Part shown: positions 17,625 through 26,517 of the stretch, in pieces
Numbering within the stretch: the first letter of the stretch is position 1
How the letters are laid out: every line of letters begins with the position of its first letter
Assembly: GCF_026013545.1 (NCBI RefSeq)
Contig: NZ_JAPDOG010000029.1
Coordinates: 1-46,083 of the forward strand
Length of the DNA stretch: 46,083 nucleotides
Direction of reading: 5' to 3'
Origin: Defluviimonas salinarum
GTDB lineage: Bacteria > Pseudomonadota > Alphaproteobacteria > Rhodobacterales > Rhodobacteraceae
The notes under the pieces: generated by a model
Seen by the model: the letters and a program-made list of their open reading frames with translations, nothing else
Told to the model about the DNA's origin: nothing
Database searches by the model: none
Made by a program: the position numbers and the translations under genes

Positions 17625-19688
17625 ATGCCCCTGATCAGTCCGGTCCGGCGCCTTCTGGCCGCCGGATTGTTCGCACTTTTCGCCACCGTGGCCCAAGCCG
17701 CGGGGCTCGCCGCCGATGCGATCGCGCCGGCGGAGCCCGATGCCGTGCTCGCGGCGCAGCTTCTTGGCGCCGAAGGTCCGGTGACGGTGATCCGCGAGGA
17801 GGGCGCGGTGCCGGGCTGGCGCGCCGAAGCAGGCGGTTCGGTCCTCGGCCATCTCGGCTCGACCTGGGAGATCGCGGGCTCGGTCGGCTATTCCGGGCGC
17901 CCACTCGACGTGATCGTTGCGCTGGCGCCCGACGGGCGGATCGCCGGGGCGCAACTGATGGCCCATGCCGAGCCGGTCCTGACGCTCGGTATCTCGGATG
18001 CCGACATCGCCCGCTACGTGGACGGTTTCGCCGGTGTCGACCTGACCGCCCCGCGCGAGAGCCTGGCCGACGCGCGCGCCGACATGCCCGACATCATCTC
18101 GCGCGCGACCGTCTCGACCGCCGCGATCCGCGACGGTATCCTGCGCACCGCGCGCGCGCTCGCGATCGGCCGCGGCCTGATCTCCGAGACCGGCGGGATC
18201 GACCGCGTCGGCTACACCGCGCTCGACTGGCAGGGGCTCGTCGCCACCGGTGCGCTGGCCCATGCGACGATGACTCTCAGCGAAGCGCGGGCGGTTCTCC
18301 AGGGCGGAAAGAACCCGCCACCCGAGGGGGAAGCGCCGTTCCTCGACCTCTGGGCCGGGTTGATCGACCCCCCGACCGTCGGGCGCAATCTCCTCGGCCA
18401 GCAGAACTTCACCCGCGCCATCGGCGCGCTCGGGGCCAAGGATGTCGCGCTGATCCTCATCTCGTCGGGGCTGCACTCGCCGCGCGGCACCGCCTGGCGC
18501 CAGAGCGGCAGCTTCGACCGGATCGCCGTGGTGCAGGGCGGCGTCCGCCTGCAGCCGACGAAGGACGACTACATCTTCGTCAAGAAGCTCCACATCGAGG
18601 GCGCCCCGGCGGTGAAGGAGATCGGCATCTACCGCCTTGCCGCCGAGGGCTTCGATCCCAAGGAGCCCTTCCGGGTCGAGATCACCGCCACCCGTCCGGC
18701 CGAGAGCGGCAGGGATGACGTCACGACCGTCATCGGCGCCGACTACGCGCTGCCTGACGCGTTTCAGTTGGCGCCGCCGCCCGAACCGGAGCCGCTCTGG
18801 CGCTCGGCCTGGCAGAACAAGCGCCCCGCCATCGTGATCGTCTTGGCGATGCTCGCGGTGCTGACGCTGATCCTCTTCCTGCAGGAGAGCTTCGTGCGCC
18901 GGCCGATGCTCTGGCGCCGGGTGCGGCTCGGCTTCCTCGCCACCACGCTTGTCGTTCTCGGCTGGGGGCTGAACGGGCAGCTTTCGGTGGTGCAGGTCGT
19001 GGCTTTCCTTCATTCGCTCCTGACTGGATTCCGCTGGGAGACCTTCCTCGTCGATCCGGTGATCTTCATCCTGTGGAGCTTCACCGCGCTCGGCCTCCTG
19101 TTCTGGGGCAGGGGGGTCTATTGCGGCTGGCTCTGCCCGTTCGGGGCGCTGCAGGAGCTTCTGAACAATGCCGCCGCGCGGCTTGGCGTCAAGCAGGTCG
19201 CGGTGCCGCAGGCGCTGCACGAGCGGCTCTGGGTGATCAAGTACACGCTCTTCCTCGCGATCCTCGCGCTGTCGTTCTACTCGATGCACGACGCGCTGGT
19301 GCTGGCCGAGGCGGAACCGTTCAAGACCGCGATTTCCCTGCGATTCTTGCGTGCCTGGCCATTCCTGGCCTTCGTCGCCCTTCTGCTCGTCGCCGGGCTC
19401 TTCGTCGAACGGTTCTATTGCCGCTATCTCTGCCCCCTGGGCGCGGGCATCGCGATCCCGGCGAAGCTGAAGATCTTCGACTGGCTGAAGCGGCGCCCGC
19501 AATGCGGCCGCGAATGCCGGCTTTGCGAGACGAAATGCACCGTCGGCGCGATCGACCCTCTGGGCCGGATCAATCCCAATGAATGCGTCCTCTGCCTGCG
19601 CTGCCAGGTGATCTATCACGACGCCACCACCTGCACGATCCTGAAGCGCCGCAGCCGGGCGCCGGGTGCGACCGGAGATTCCCAATGA
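17625..19688 (+). CDS. nirI: NirI, NosR-type membrane flavo/iron-sulfur protein for nitrite reductase expression
   Basis: A 687-residue paralogue of the nosR product at 27453. It has a signal/anchor (LLAAGLFALFATVAQA), a periplasmic FMN-bind domain (~80-180), several membrane segments from ~400, the CxxxCP pairs [15 protein letters not shown] and [15 protein letters not shown], and a ferredoxin-like C-terminus (CGRECRLCETKC, then NECVLCLRCQ). In Paracoccus, NirI is required for nirS expression. Unlike NosR, the flavinylation motif reads S-R-A-T (residues 159-162) instead of S-G-A-T, so covalent FMN attachment is doubtful. Its stop overlaps the nnrS start (ATGA). Confidence 0.9.
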   Translation: MPLISPVRRLLAAGLFALFATVAQAAGLAADAIAPAEPDAVLAAQLLGAEGPVTVIREEGAVPGWRAEAGGSVLGHLGSTWEIAGSVGYSGRPLDVIVALAPDGRIAGAQLMAHAEPVLTLGISDADIARYVDGFAGVDLTAPRESLADARADMPDIISRATVSTAAIRDGILRTARALAIGRGLISETGGIDRVGYTALDWQGLVATGALAHATMTLSEARAVLQGGKNPPPEGEAPFLDLWAGLIDPPTVGRNLLGQQNFTRAIGALGAKDVALILISSGLHSPRGTAWRQSGSFDRIAVVQGGVRLQPTKDDYIFVKKLHIEGAPAVKEIGIYRLAAEGFDPKEPFRVEITATRPAESGRDDVTTVIGADYALPDAFQLAPPPEPEPLWRSAWQNKRPAIVIVLAMLAVLTLILFLQESFVRRPMLWRRVRLGFLATTLVVLGWGLNGQLSVVQVVAFLHSLLTGFRWETFLVDPVIFILWSFTALGLLFWGRGVYCGWLCPFGALQELLNNAAARLGVKQVAVPQALHERLWVIKYTLFLAILALSFYSMHDALVLAEAEPFKTAISLRFLRAWPFLAFVALLLVAGLFVERFYCRYLCPLGAGIAIPAKLKIFDWLKRRPQCGRECRLCETKCTVGAIDPLGRINPNECVLCLRCQVIYHDATTCTILKRRSRAPGATGDSQ

Positions 19689-20932
19689 CCGCCATCAAAC
19701 GGCTTTTCGGAGAGGGCTTTCGAGTCTTCTTCCTCGCCGCAGCTCTCTACGCGATCCTTGCCGTTGCGGTATGGGAGGCCTGGCTCGCCGCCGTCGCGAC
19801 GGGCATGGGCGGGCTAGCGGGGCTTGTCCCCGATGCGGTGCCGCCGCAGCTCTGGCACGCGCACGAGATGGTCTTCGGCTACGCGGCGGCAGCTCTCGGC
19901 GGATTCTTCCTGACGGCGGTGCCGAACTGGACCGGCGCCAAGGCGGCGCGGCATCTCTTCATCGCGACCGCCGCCCTCCTCTGGCTTCTCGGGCGGGTCG
20001 CGCTCTGGTCGGTTGGTACGTTGCCGCCCGTCATCGTCGCGGTTGCGGACCTTGCCTTCCTGCCGGTTCTCGCGGCGAAGATCGCGACCCAGCTCATCCG
20101 CCGGCCGAAGCCGCAGAACGTGATGTTCCTCGGCCTCATCGCCATCGTCTGGACCGGCAACCTGATGGTGCATCTCGAATGGATCGGCGTGACCGCCGAT
20201 ACGCTCGAGGCCGGCCTGCGCGGCGGGCTCTTCGGCCTTGCGGCGATGATCGCGGTTCTCGGCGGGCGAGTGACGCCGGCCTTCACCCGCAACGCGATGG
20301 TCCAGTCGGGCCGCGAGACCGGCCTGCCGGTGTCGCGGCGTCCCTTTGAGATCGCCGGCAACGCGGGCGCCATCGCGCTGCCGCTCGCGATCTTCGCGGG
20401 GCTGCCGGCTGCGATCACCGGCGCCATCGCGCTCCTCGCCGGCGCGGCGCTGCTCGCCCGGCTCGCGGGCTGGCGCGGGCTCTGGACGGCGGCGCGGCCG
20501 ATTCTCTGGGCGCTGCATCTCGCCTACCTGATGCTCGGGCTCGGAATGATCGCTTACGGTCTCGCCCGGCACGGCATCGGCGACGAGAACGCCGCCCTCC
20601 ACCTCGTCGCGATCGGCGCGGTGGGCGGCATGACGCTGGCGATGATGAGTCGGGCGACGCTCGGCCATACCGGGCGCCCGCTCGTCGCGCCGGGGCCGGT
20701 GGCGGCGGGCTATGTGCTCGTCGCGCTCGCGGCCCTTGTGCGCTGGGGCGGCGCGGCACTTCCGCCGGATCTCTACATGCCGGCGATGCTCGTCTCGGGC
20801 GCGCTGTGGCTCGCGGCCTTCCTGCTCGCCACGGTGGCGCTGTGGCCCGCCTTCTGGGGGCCGCGCGCGCCGCGCGAGGACGCGCCCAAGGCGCCCGGTC
20901 GAACGAATGGGCATAGCCGCGTTGCTGCTTGA
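19685..20932 (+). CDS. nnrS: NnrS-family heme/copper membrane protein
   Basis: A 415-residue integral membrane protein with about 12 hydrophobic segments. NnrS motifs include PQLWHAHEMVFGYAAAALGG near residue 60, the FLTAVPNWTG segment, GGRVTPAFTRNAM in the middle, and GAVGGMTLAMMSRATLGHTG. NnrS proteins bind heme and copper and protect against nitrosative stress, and some are needed for NO-responsive gene expression. The start at 19685 follows from the ATGA overlap with nirI. The longer in-frame extension upstream duplicates nirI sequence in another frame. An FNR-type box for norC overlaps its last codon and stop. Confidence 0.9.
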   Translation: MTAIKRLFGEGFRVFFLAAALYAILAVAVWEAWLAAVATGMGGLAGLVPDAVPPQLWHAHEMVFGYAAAALGGFFLTAVPNWTGAKAARHLFIATAALLWLLGRVALWSVGTLPPVIVAVADLAFLPVLAAKIATQLIRRPKPQNVMFLGLIAIVWTGNLMVHLEWIGVTADTLEAGLRGGLFGLAAMIAVLGGRVTPAFTRNAMVQSGRETGLPVSRRPFEIAGNAGAIALPLAIFAGLPAAITGAIALLAGAALLARLAGWRGLWTAARPILWALHLAYLMLGLGMIAYGLARHGIGDENAALHLVAIGAVGGMTLAMMSRATLGHTGRPLVAPGPVAAGYVLVALAALVRWGGAALPPDLYMPAMLVSGALWLAAFLLATVALWPAFWGPRAPREDAPKAPGRTNGHSRVAA

Positions 20933-20942
20933 CTTATGTTAA
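20929..20942 (+). promoter_or_regulatory. NNR/FNR-type box of the nor operon, overlapping the nnrS stop
   Basis: TTGACTTATGTTAA has the TTGAC half-site intact and a GTTAA second half that departs from RTCAA by one base. Its centre is ~71 bases before the norC start, consistent with a site near -41. It contains the TGA that ends nnrS, so the nor promoter is nested in the end of the upstream gene. Confidence 0.72.
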
Positions 20943-21006
20943 GGCGCCGCAACGGTTTTCCGGGCTTTGTCGCGTCACTGAAACCGCTCCGAAAAAGGAG
21001 AGCGCA

Positions 21007-21459
21007 ATGCGCGAAGTCATGACCAAGAGCATGGCGAGGAACGTCTTCTACGGCGGCTCCCTGTTCTTCATCGTGATTTTCCTGGGGCTGTCGGCCCACA
21101 GCCATTTCTACATCGTCAACACCTCGACCGACAAAGCGGGGCTGACGGAAAGCGTGGCCGCCGGCAAGCACATCTGGGAAAAGCACGCCTGTATCAACTG
21201 CCATTCGATTCTCGGCGAGGGCGCCTATTTCGCGCCCGAACTCGGCAACGTGATGACCCGCTGGGGTGTCGCGGACGACCCCGAAGCGGCCTACGAGTCG
21301 CTGAAAGCCTGGATGGACGCGATGCCCACCGGCATCGAAGGCCGCCGCCAGATGCCGAATTTCGGCCTGAGCGATCAGGAATACCGCGAGCTTACCGATT
21401 TCCTGCTGTGGACCAACAAGATCCGCACGCAGGACTGGCCCCCGAACGACGCGGGCTGA
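21007..21459 (+). CDS. norC: NorC, nitric oxide reductase cytochrome c subunit
   Basis: A 150-residue subunit with one N-terminal membrane anchor (VFYGGSLFFIVIFLGLSA) and a periplasmic class I cytochrome c domain with CINCHSILGEGAYFAPELGN (C62, C65, H66) and a Met ligand in RRQMPNFGLSD. It feeds electrons to NorB. I chose the ATG at 21007 because AAGGAG (20995-21000) lies 6 bases upstream and the N-terminus fits known NorC. The earlier in-frame ATG at 20929 overlaps nnrS and gives unrelated residues. Confidence 0.96.
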   Translation: MREVMTKSMARNVFYGGSLFFIVIFLGLSAHSHFYIVNTSTDKAGLTESVAAGKHIWEKHACINCHSILGEGAYFAPELGNVMTRWGVADDPEAAYESLKAWMDAMPTGIEGRRQMPNFGLSDQEYRELTDFLLWTNKIRTQDWPPNDAG

Positions 21460-21471
21460 GGAGGGACGATC

Positions 21472-22842
21472 ATGAAATATCAGACTCAGAAAATCGCCCT
21501 CGCCTATTTCGCGGTCGCGCTCGCGCTCTTCGCGGTTCAGGTCACGATGGGCCTCGTCCTGGGCTACATCTATGTCGCCCCGAACTTCCTATCGGAGATC
21601 CTGCCGTTCAACATCGGCCGGATGCTCCACTCCAACAGCCTCGTCGTCTGGCTGATCACCGGCTTCTTCGGTGCGGCCTACTTCCTCATCCCGGAAGAGG
21701 CCGAGCGTGAGATCCATTCGACCAAGCTCGCCTATATCCAGCTCGCGATCCTCGTGCTCGGCACGGCGGGCGTGGTCGTGACCTATCTCTTCAACCTCTT
21801 CGAGGGGAACTTCCTTCTCGGCAAGGAGGGGCGCGAGTTCCTCGAACAACCGAAATGGGTGAAGGCCGGGATCGTCGTCGCGGCGCTGATCTTCCTTTAC
21901 AACGTCACGATGACGGTGCTGAAGGGTCGCAAGACCGCGATCACCAACATCCTGCTCCTCGGCCTCTGGGGCCTCGCACTCCTCTTCCTCTTCGCCTTCT
22001 ACAACCCGTCGAACCTCGCGCTCGACAAGCAGTACTGGTGGTATGTCGTCCACCTCTGGGTCGAAGGCGTGTGGGAGCTGATCATGGCCGCGATCCTCGC
22101 CTACCTGATGCTGAAGCTGACGGGCGTGGACCGCGAGGTGGTGGAGAAATGGCTCTACGTCATCGTTGCCGCCGCCCTCTTCTCGGGCATCCTCGGCACC
22201 GGCCACCACTACTACTGGATCGGCACGCCGGCCTACTGGCAGTGGATCGGGTCGATCTTCTCCTCGCTCGAGGTGATCCCGTTCTTCGCGATGATGTCCT
22301 TCGCCTTCGTCATGGTCTGGAAGGGCCGCCGCGACCACCCGAACAAGGCGGCACTCCTGTGGTCGCTCGGCTGCGCCACGCTCGCCTTCTTCGGCGCCGG
22401 CGTCTGGGGCTTCCTGCACACGCTCCATGGGGTGAACTACTACACCCACGGCACCCAGATCACGGCCGCGCACGGTCACCTCGCCTTCTTCGGCGCCTAT
22501 GTCGCGCTGAACCTCGCGATCATGTCCTACGCGCTGCCGCTCCTGAAAGGGCGCGACCCCTACAACCAGGTGCTCAACATGGCCTCGTTCTGGCTGATGT
22601 CGGGCGGCATGGTGTTCATGACCTTCACGCTGACCTTCGCGGGCACCGTGCAGACGCATCTCCAGCGCGTCCTCGGCATGAACTACATGGAGGTGCAGGA
22701 CCAGCTCTGGATCTTCTACGCGATGCGGCTCGGCTCGGGCGTGGCGGTCGTGCTCGGTGCGGTGCTCTTCATCTACGCGGTGCTCGTGCCGCGGCGTGAG
22801 ATCATCGCGCGGGGCGCCGCGTCCATGTCTGCCGCGGAGTGA
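21472..22842 (+). CDS. norB: NorB, nitric oxide reductase catalytic subunit
   Basis: A 456-residue 12-helix heme-copper-oxidase-family protein that reduces NO to N2O with hemes b and b3 and a non-heme iron. Ligand regions are RMLHSNSLVVWLITGFFGAA (heme b His), HLWVEGVWELIMAAILAYLM (FeB His and the essential Glu), GTGHHYYWIG (FeB His pair), and HGTQITAAHGHLAFFGAYVA (heme b and b3 His). Membrane helices cover the full length. It follows norC by 12 bases with GAGGGACGATC upstream. It is the cNOR type, as it depends on NorC. Confidence 0.97.
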   Translation: MKYQTQKIALAYFAVALALFAVQVTMGLVLGYIYVAPNFLSEILPFNIGRMLHSNSLVVWLITGFFGAAYFLIPEEAEREIHSTKLAYIQLAILVLGTAGVVVTYLFNLFEGNFLLGKEGREFLEQPKWVKAGIVVAALIFLYNVTMTVLKGRKTAITNILLLGLWGLALLFLFAFYNPSNLALDKQYWWYVVHLWVEGVWELIMAAILAYLMLKLTGVDREVVEKWLYVIVAAALFSGILGTGHHYYWIGTPAYWQWIGSIFSSLEVIPFFAMMSFAFVMVWKGRRDHPNKAALLWSLGCATLAFFGAGVWGFLHTLHGVNYYTHGTQITAAHGHLAFFGAYVALNLAIMSYALPLLKGRDPYNQVLNMASFWLMSGGMVFMTFTLTFAGTVQTHLQRVLGMNYMEVQDQLWIFYAMRLGSGVAVVLGAVLFIYAVLVPRREIIARGAASMSAAE

Positions 22843-22847
22843 GCGCG

Positions 22848-23654
22848 ATGATGGACGGAAACATCAACCTGAGGGGGGCCGAGGCCCCCTTCTACCTCGC
22901 TCACGGCGACGAGTGCGAGATCTTCGCGGCCGCCTATGGCAACGGCCTGCCGGTCCTTCTCAAGGGGCCGACGGGCTGCGGCAAGACCCGCTTCGTGGCG
23001 CATATGGCGGCCGCGCTCGGCCGGCCGCTCTACACGGTCGCCTGCCATGACGACCTTACCGCTGCCGACCTGATCGGGCGCTATCTTCTCAAGGGCGGCG
23101 AGACGGTCTGGGTCGACGGCCCCCTGACCCGCGCGGTGCGCGAGGGTGCCATCTGCTATCTCGACGAGGTGGTGGAGGCGCGCAAGGACGTGGCCGTTGT
23201 GCTGCATCCCCTGACCGATGACCGCCGCATCCTGCCGATCGACCGCACCGGCGAGGAGCTGGAGGCAGCACCCGGCTTCATGCTGGTCGCCTCCTACAAC
23301 CCCGGCTACCAGAACATTCTCAAGACGCTGAAACCCTCCACCCGCCAGCGCTTCGTGGCGATGGAGTTCGACTTCCCGAAGCCCGAGCACGAGATCGCCG
23401 TCGTCACCCGCGAAAGCGGCCTCGACGAGGGGCGTGTGCGCTCGCTCGTGCGGCTCGCCGGCAAGCTTCGCGGGCTGAAGGGGCAGGACCTGGAGGAGGG
23501 CGTTTCCACCCGGCTCGTCGTCTATGCCGCGACGCTGATCGCCGGGGGGATGGGCGTCGACCGCGCGATCCGCGTCGCGATGGTCGAGCCCCTGACCGAT
23601 GACGAGGACGTCAAACGCGGGCTGCTCGATCTTGCAACGGCCGTTTTCGGGTGA
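22848..23654 (+). CDS. norQ: NorQ, MoxR-type AAA+ ATPase for NOR maturation
   Basis: A 268-residue AAA+ protein. The Walker A motif is LLKGPTGCGKTRF (GPTGCGKT at 40-47), Walker B ICYLDEVVEARKD, and sensor 1 FMLVASYNPGYQ. With NorD it inserts the non-heme iron into NorB. Start choice: GTG at 22839 overlaps the norB stop, but ATG at 22848 has GGAG at 22836-22839 and matches the family N-terminus better. It is followed immediately by norD. Confidence 0.94.
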   Translation: MMDGNINLRGAEAPFYLAHGDECEIFAAAYGNGLPVLLKGPTGCGKTRFVAHMAAALGRPLYTVACHDDLTAADLIGRYLLKGGETVWVDGPLTRAVREGAICYLDEVVEARKDVAVVLHPLTDDRRILPIDRTGEELEAAPGFMLVASYNPGYQNILKTLKPSTRQRFVAMEFDFPKPEHEIAVVTRESGLDEGRVRSLVRLAGKLRGLKGQDLEEGVSTRLVVYAATLIAGGMGVDRAIRVAMVEPLTDDEDVKRGLLDLATAVFG

Positions 23655-23662
23655 GGCCGGCC

Positions 23663-25582
23663 ATGGGCAGGATCGAGTTCGAGCCATGGGAACCCGAGGA
23701 AAGCGTCGGGAAACTGTGGCACGCGCTTGCCAGCCGTCTGGACGCGCCGAAGGCGCATGACGAAGCCCGCGTCGACCTCTCCGAGGTCGCTGGGCGGCTG
23801 GCGGTTCTTTTTCGCGGCCTGGGCGGCGCGCCTTCGGTCGAGTTCCGGCCGGCGCGCGACGAGGTGAGCCACCACCGGCTCTCCTTCGCCCGCCGCCTCG
23901 GTACCGAGGCCGAGCGGGTCGCCCGCGCGAGCTTCGACGGCGAGGTTCTGCGCCTGCCCGAGGGGCTCGGGGTCTTCCCGATGCGCGAGGCCAATGCCGC
24001 GCTCTATGTCTGGCTCGCCGCCGCCGCCGCCCATGCCGGCGGCCCGGTCGCCGAGACCGATCCCTTGTGCGCCGACCTGCGCGCCATCGCGGCGGCGCGC
24101 GAGATGGTTGGCCTCACGCTGGAAAACGCGCCGGGGCTCCGGGCGCTGCATGACGAGTTGGCCCGCGCCTACCTGCGGCAGCGCGACCTTCCCGCCCTGC
24201 CGGAAACCGAGGCCGCGGTGGAGGCGCTGGTGCGCCAAGCGCTCGGCGATCCCGCGCCGCTGCCAGCGCGCGCCGAGGCGCTGCTTGGCGCCACTGACGT
24301 GACGGCGCCGCGCCGCTACCGCCCGTTCCGCCCGGTGCCGCTCTGGCCCGACCTGCGCCCCGCCGACGCCTCCGCGGGATCGGAGGTCGAGACCCGCGAC
24401 ACCGACGGCAATCCCGAGGACAGCGAGGGCCGCACGACCCGCGCCCGCCGCCGCAAGGCCGATCAGGCCGAGCGCAAGGACAGCTTCATCCTCCACAAGT
24501 TCGAGGCGATCCTGAGCTGGGCCGAGTTCCTGAACCTCAACCGGCGGGTCGAGGACGACGACCACGACGCCGCCAAGAAGGCCGCCGAGGACCAGGACGA
24601 GATCGGCCTCGGCCAGGTCTCCAAGGCCCCGGCGACGAAGCTCAAGCTCCATCTCGATCTCGCGCCCGAGGATGTCGACCGCGAGGCCCTGTCGGGCACG
24701 TTCCTCTACCCCGAATGGGACGTCAGGACCGGCCAGTACCTTGCCGCCCATGCCCGCGTCCTCGCCTCCAAGATCGAGCCGGGCGACGCGGTGCCCTCGT
24801 TCCGCGCCGATCCGGCGGCGATTCGGCGCATCGCCCATGTCCGCCGTCAGTTCGAGGCGCTGAGGCCGGGGCGCATGTCGCAGCCGGGCTATCCGGACGG
24901 CGACGACCTCGATCTCGAGGCCGCCGTGCGTGCGCAGGTCGAGTTCAACGCCACCGGCCGCGCGAGCGAGCGGATCTGGCGCCAGACGCGGCCGGTGGCG
25001 CGCGACCTTGCCGTCTCGATCCTGCTCGACACCTCGCGCTCGACCGAGAGCGCGGTGACGGGGCGCAGCGTCATCGACATCGAGCGCGAGGCGCTGGCGG
25101 CACTCGCCTGGGGGCTCGATGCCTGCGGCGACGACTTCGCGATCCACGCCTTTTCCTCGCTCAAGCGTGACCGGGTCTATGTCACCGGCTGCAAGGAGTT
25201 CGGCGAACCGATGACGGACGTGGTGGAGCAGCGCCTCGGCGCCTTGCGCCCCGGCTTCTACACGCGGCTCGGCGCGGCGATCCGGCATTGCTCGGCGGAG
25301 CTTTCGGGGCAGGCGAAGAAACGCCGGCTCCTCATCGTCATCACCGACGGCAAGCCGAACGACCTCGACCATTACGAGGGCCGTCACGGCATCGAGGACA
25401 GCCGCATGGCGGTGCGGGAGGCCGAACGCGCGGGCCATGCGGTCTTCGGCATCACCGTGGACCGCGACGGCAAGTCGTGGTTCCCGCGCATGTTCGGGCG
25501 CGGCGGCTATGCGCTCGTGCCGCATCCCGACCGGCTGATCACCGCGCTGCCCGAGATCTACCGCAGGCTCGTCGGCGCATGA
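23663..25582 (+). CDS. norD: NorD, VWA-domain NOR activation protein
   Basis: A 639-residue cytoplasmic protein. The N-terminal half is alpha-helical and acidic, with a charged middle (ETRDTDGNPEDSEGRTTRAR, then VEDDDHDAAKKAAEDQDE). The C-terminal von Willebrand A domain begins near 448 with the MIDAS motif LLDTSRSTES and continues with FAIHAFSSLKRDRVYV and LLIVITDGKPNDLDHYE. It pairs with NorQ in a MoxR-VWA system for metal insertion. The ATG at 23663 has GAGG upstream; a GTG at 23651 would add four residues. The stop overlaps the norE start (ATGA). Confidence 0.94.
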   Translation: MGRIEFEPWEPEESVGKLWHALASRLDAPKAHDEARVDLSEVAGRLAVLFRGLGGAPSVEFRPARDEVSHHRLSFARRLGTEAERVARASFDGEVLRLPEGLGVFPMREANAALYVWLAAAAAHAGGPVAETDPLCADLRAIAAAREMVGLTLENAPGLRALHDELARAYLRQRDLPALPETEAAVEALVRQALGDPAPLPARAEALLGATDVTAPRRYRPFRPVPLWPDLRPADASAGSEVETRDTDGNPEDSEGRTTRARRRKADQAERKDSFILHKFEAILSWAEFLNLNRRVEDDDHDAAKKAAEDQDEIGLGQVSKAPATKLKLHLDLAPEDVDREALSGTFLYPEWDVRTGQYLAAHARVLASKIEPGDAVPSFRADPAAIRRIAHVRRQFEALRPGRMSQPGYPDGDDLDLEAAVRAQVEFNATGRASERIWRQTRPVARDLAVSILLDTSRSTESAVTGRSVIDIEREALAALAWGLDACGDDFAIHAFSSLKRDRVYVTGCKEFGEPMTDVVEQRLGALRPGFYTRLGAAIRHCSAELSGQAKKRRLLIVITDGKPNDLDHYEGRHGIEDSRMAVREAERAGHAVFGITVDRDGKSWFPRMFGRGGYALVPHPDRLITALPEIYRRLVGA

Positions 25583-26139
25583 CCGACTCGCCGACCGAGA
25601 CGGAGCCGTTCGACGACCTGCCGGGCGACCTGATGATCTGGGTGCTGATCGTCTCGGAACTGCTGGTCTTCGGCGCGGGCCTCGCGGCCTTTCTCGCGGT
25701 GCGCGCGACCGACCCGGCGGGCTTCGCCACGGCGCAGGCGGCGCTTCATCCGGCGGCCGCGGCGCTCAACACCGCGGTTCTCGTCACCAGCGGCGTCGCG
25801 GCAGCGCTGGCCGCGCGGTCGGCGGAGGCGGCGCGTCTTGGCGCCGGGCGGCTCTGGCTCGCCTTCGCGATGGCACTCGGGGTGGTGTTCCTCGTCGTGA
25901 AGGGCTTCGAATATGCCGATCTTGCGGCCCAGGGGATCGGGGTCGAGAGCCACGCGGCCTTCACCTTCTACTACCTGCTCACCGGCTTTCACGCCGCCCA
26001 TGTCGCGGCCGGGGTGCTGATCCTCGGCCTCGTGGCGATAAGGCTGCGGCCCTACCCGGTCGAGACGGCGGCGGCCTTCTGGCACATGGTCGACCTCGTC
26101 TGGGTGCTGCTCTTCCCCGTGATTTACCTGATGGGCTGA
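25579..26139 (+). CDS. norE: NorE, cytochrome oxidase subunit III-like protein
   Basis: A 186-residue membrane protein with five hydrophobic segments, for example LMIWVLIVSELLVFGAGLAA near the N-terminus, FTFYYLLTGFHAAHVAAGVL and AAFWHMVDLVWVLLFPVIYL. These match the COX3 superfamily NorE branch. It is not needed for catalysis by NorCB in all species but raises activity. Translationally coupled to norD by ATGA, and followed 3 bases later by norF. Confidence 0.92.
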   Translation: MTDSPTETEPFDDLPGDLMIWVLIVSELLVFGAGLAAFLAVRATDPAGFATAQAALHPAAAALNTAVLVTSGVAAALAARSAEAARLGAGRLWLAFAMALGVVFLVVKGFEYADLAAQGIGVESHAAFTFYYLLTGFHAAHVAAGVLILGLVAIRLRPYPVETAAAFWHMVDLVWVLLFPVIYLMG

Positions 26140-26142
26140 GCC

Positions 26143-26394
26143 ATGATCCGCGACCCGCTTCCCCGCGCCTGGGCGCTTCTGATCGGGCTCTCGCTCCTCT
26201 CGGCGGCGCTTGCCGACTGGTCCGATCCCGGCCGCCTTACCTCGATCCTGATCCTCGGTCTGGGCCTCGCGAAGGCGCGGACCATTCTCGCGACCTATCT
26301 CCGCCTCGCCGGCGCGCCATTCTGGATGCGCGGCGCGGACTGGGTGCTCGCGCTCGTCGGGGTGCTGCTCCTGGGGCTCTACATCGTCGGCTGA
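26143..26394 (+). CDS. norF: NorF, small membrane protein of the nor operon
   Basis: An 83-residue protein of the prokaryotic COX4/NorF family with three membrane segments (AWALLIGLSLLSAALADW, LTSILILGLGLAKARTILAT and ADWVLALVGVLLLGLYIVG). The ILATYLRLAGAPFWMR stretch is shared with known NorF. It acts with NorE in support of NOR activity, and the precise role is unclear. Last gene of norCBQDEF, followed by the palindromic repeat. Confidence 0.88.
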   Translation: MIRDPLPRAWALLIGLSLLSAALADWSDPGRLTSILILGLGLAKARTILATYLRLAGAPFWMRGADWVLALVGVLLLGLYIVG

Positions 26395-26434
26395 ACGCCG
26401 CGGGGCGGGGCAGTGCCGCGCCGGATTGGACCCT

Positions 26435-26475
26435 GGCGCTTCCCTCCCCCCTCGTGGGGGAGGGAGGGGGAGGGG
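26435..26475. repeat. G/C-rich palindromic repeat, second copy, convergent gene ends
   Basis: The 31-base unit at 26435-26465 equals the unit at 8423-8453 except for one base in the loop. Its stem is CCCTCCCCC / GGGGGAGGG. It lies between the converging nor operon and the nnrR gene, a likely bidirectional terminator. Confidence 0.75.
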
Positions 26476-26517
26476 AGGCGCTTGAGACCCCCGCGATCCG
26501 TCTGGGTTGACCGCTGT

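Noticed and set aside
21589-22659. A 356-residue antisense frame within norB
   Set aside because: Shadow of norB, with acidic/His-rich low-complexity content and no domain.
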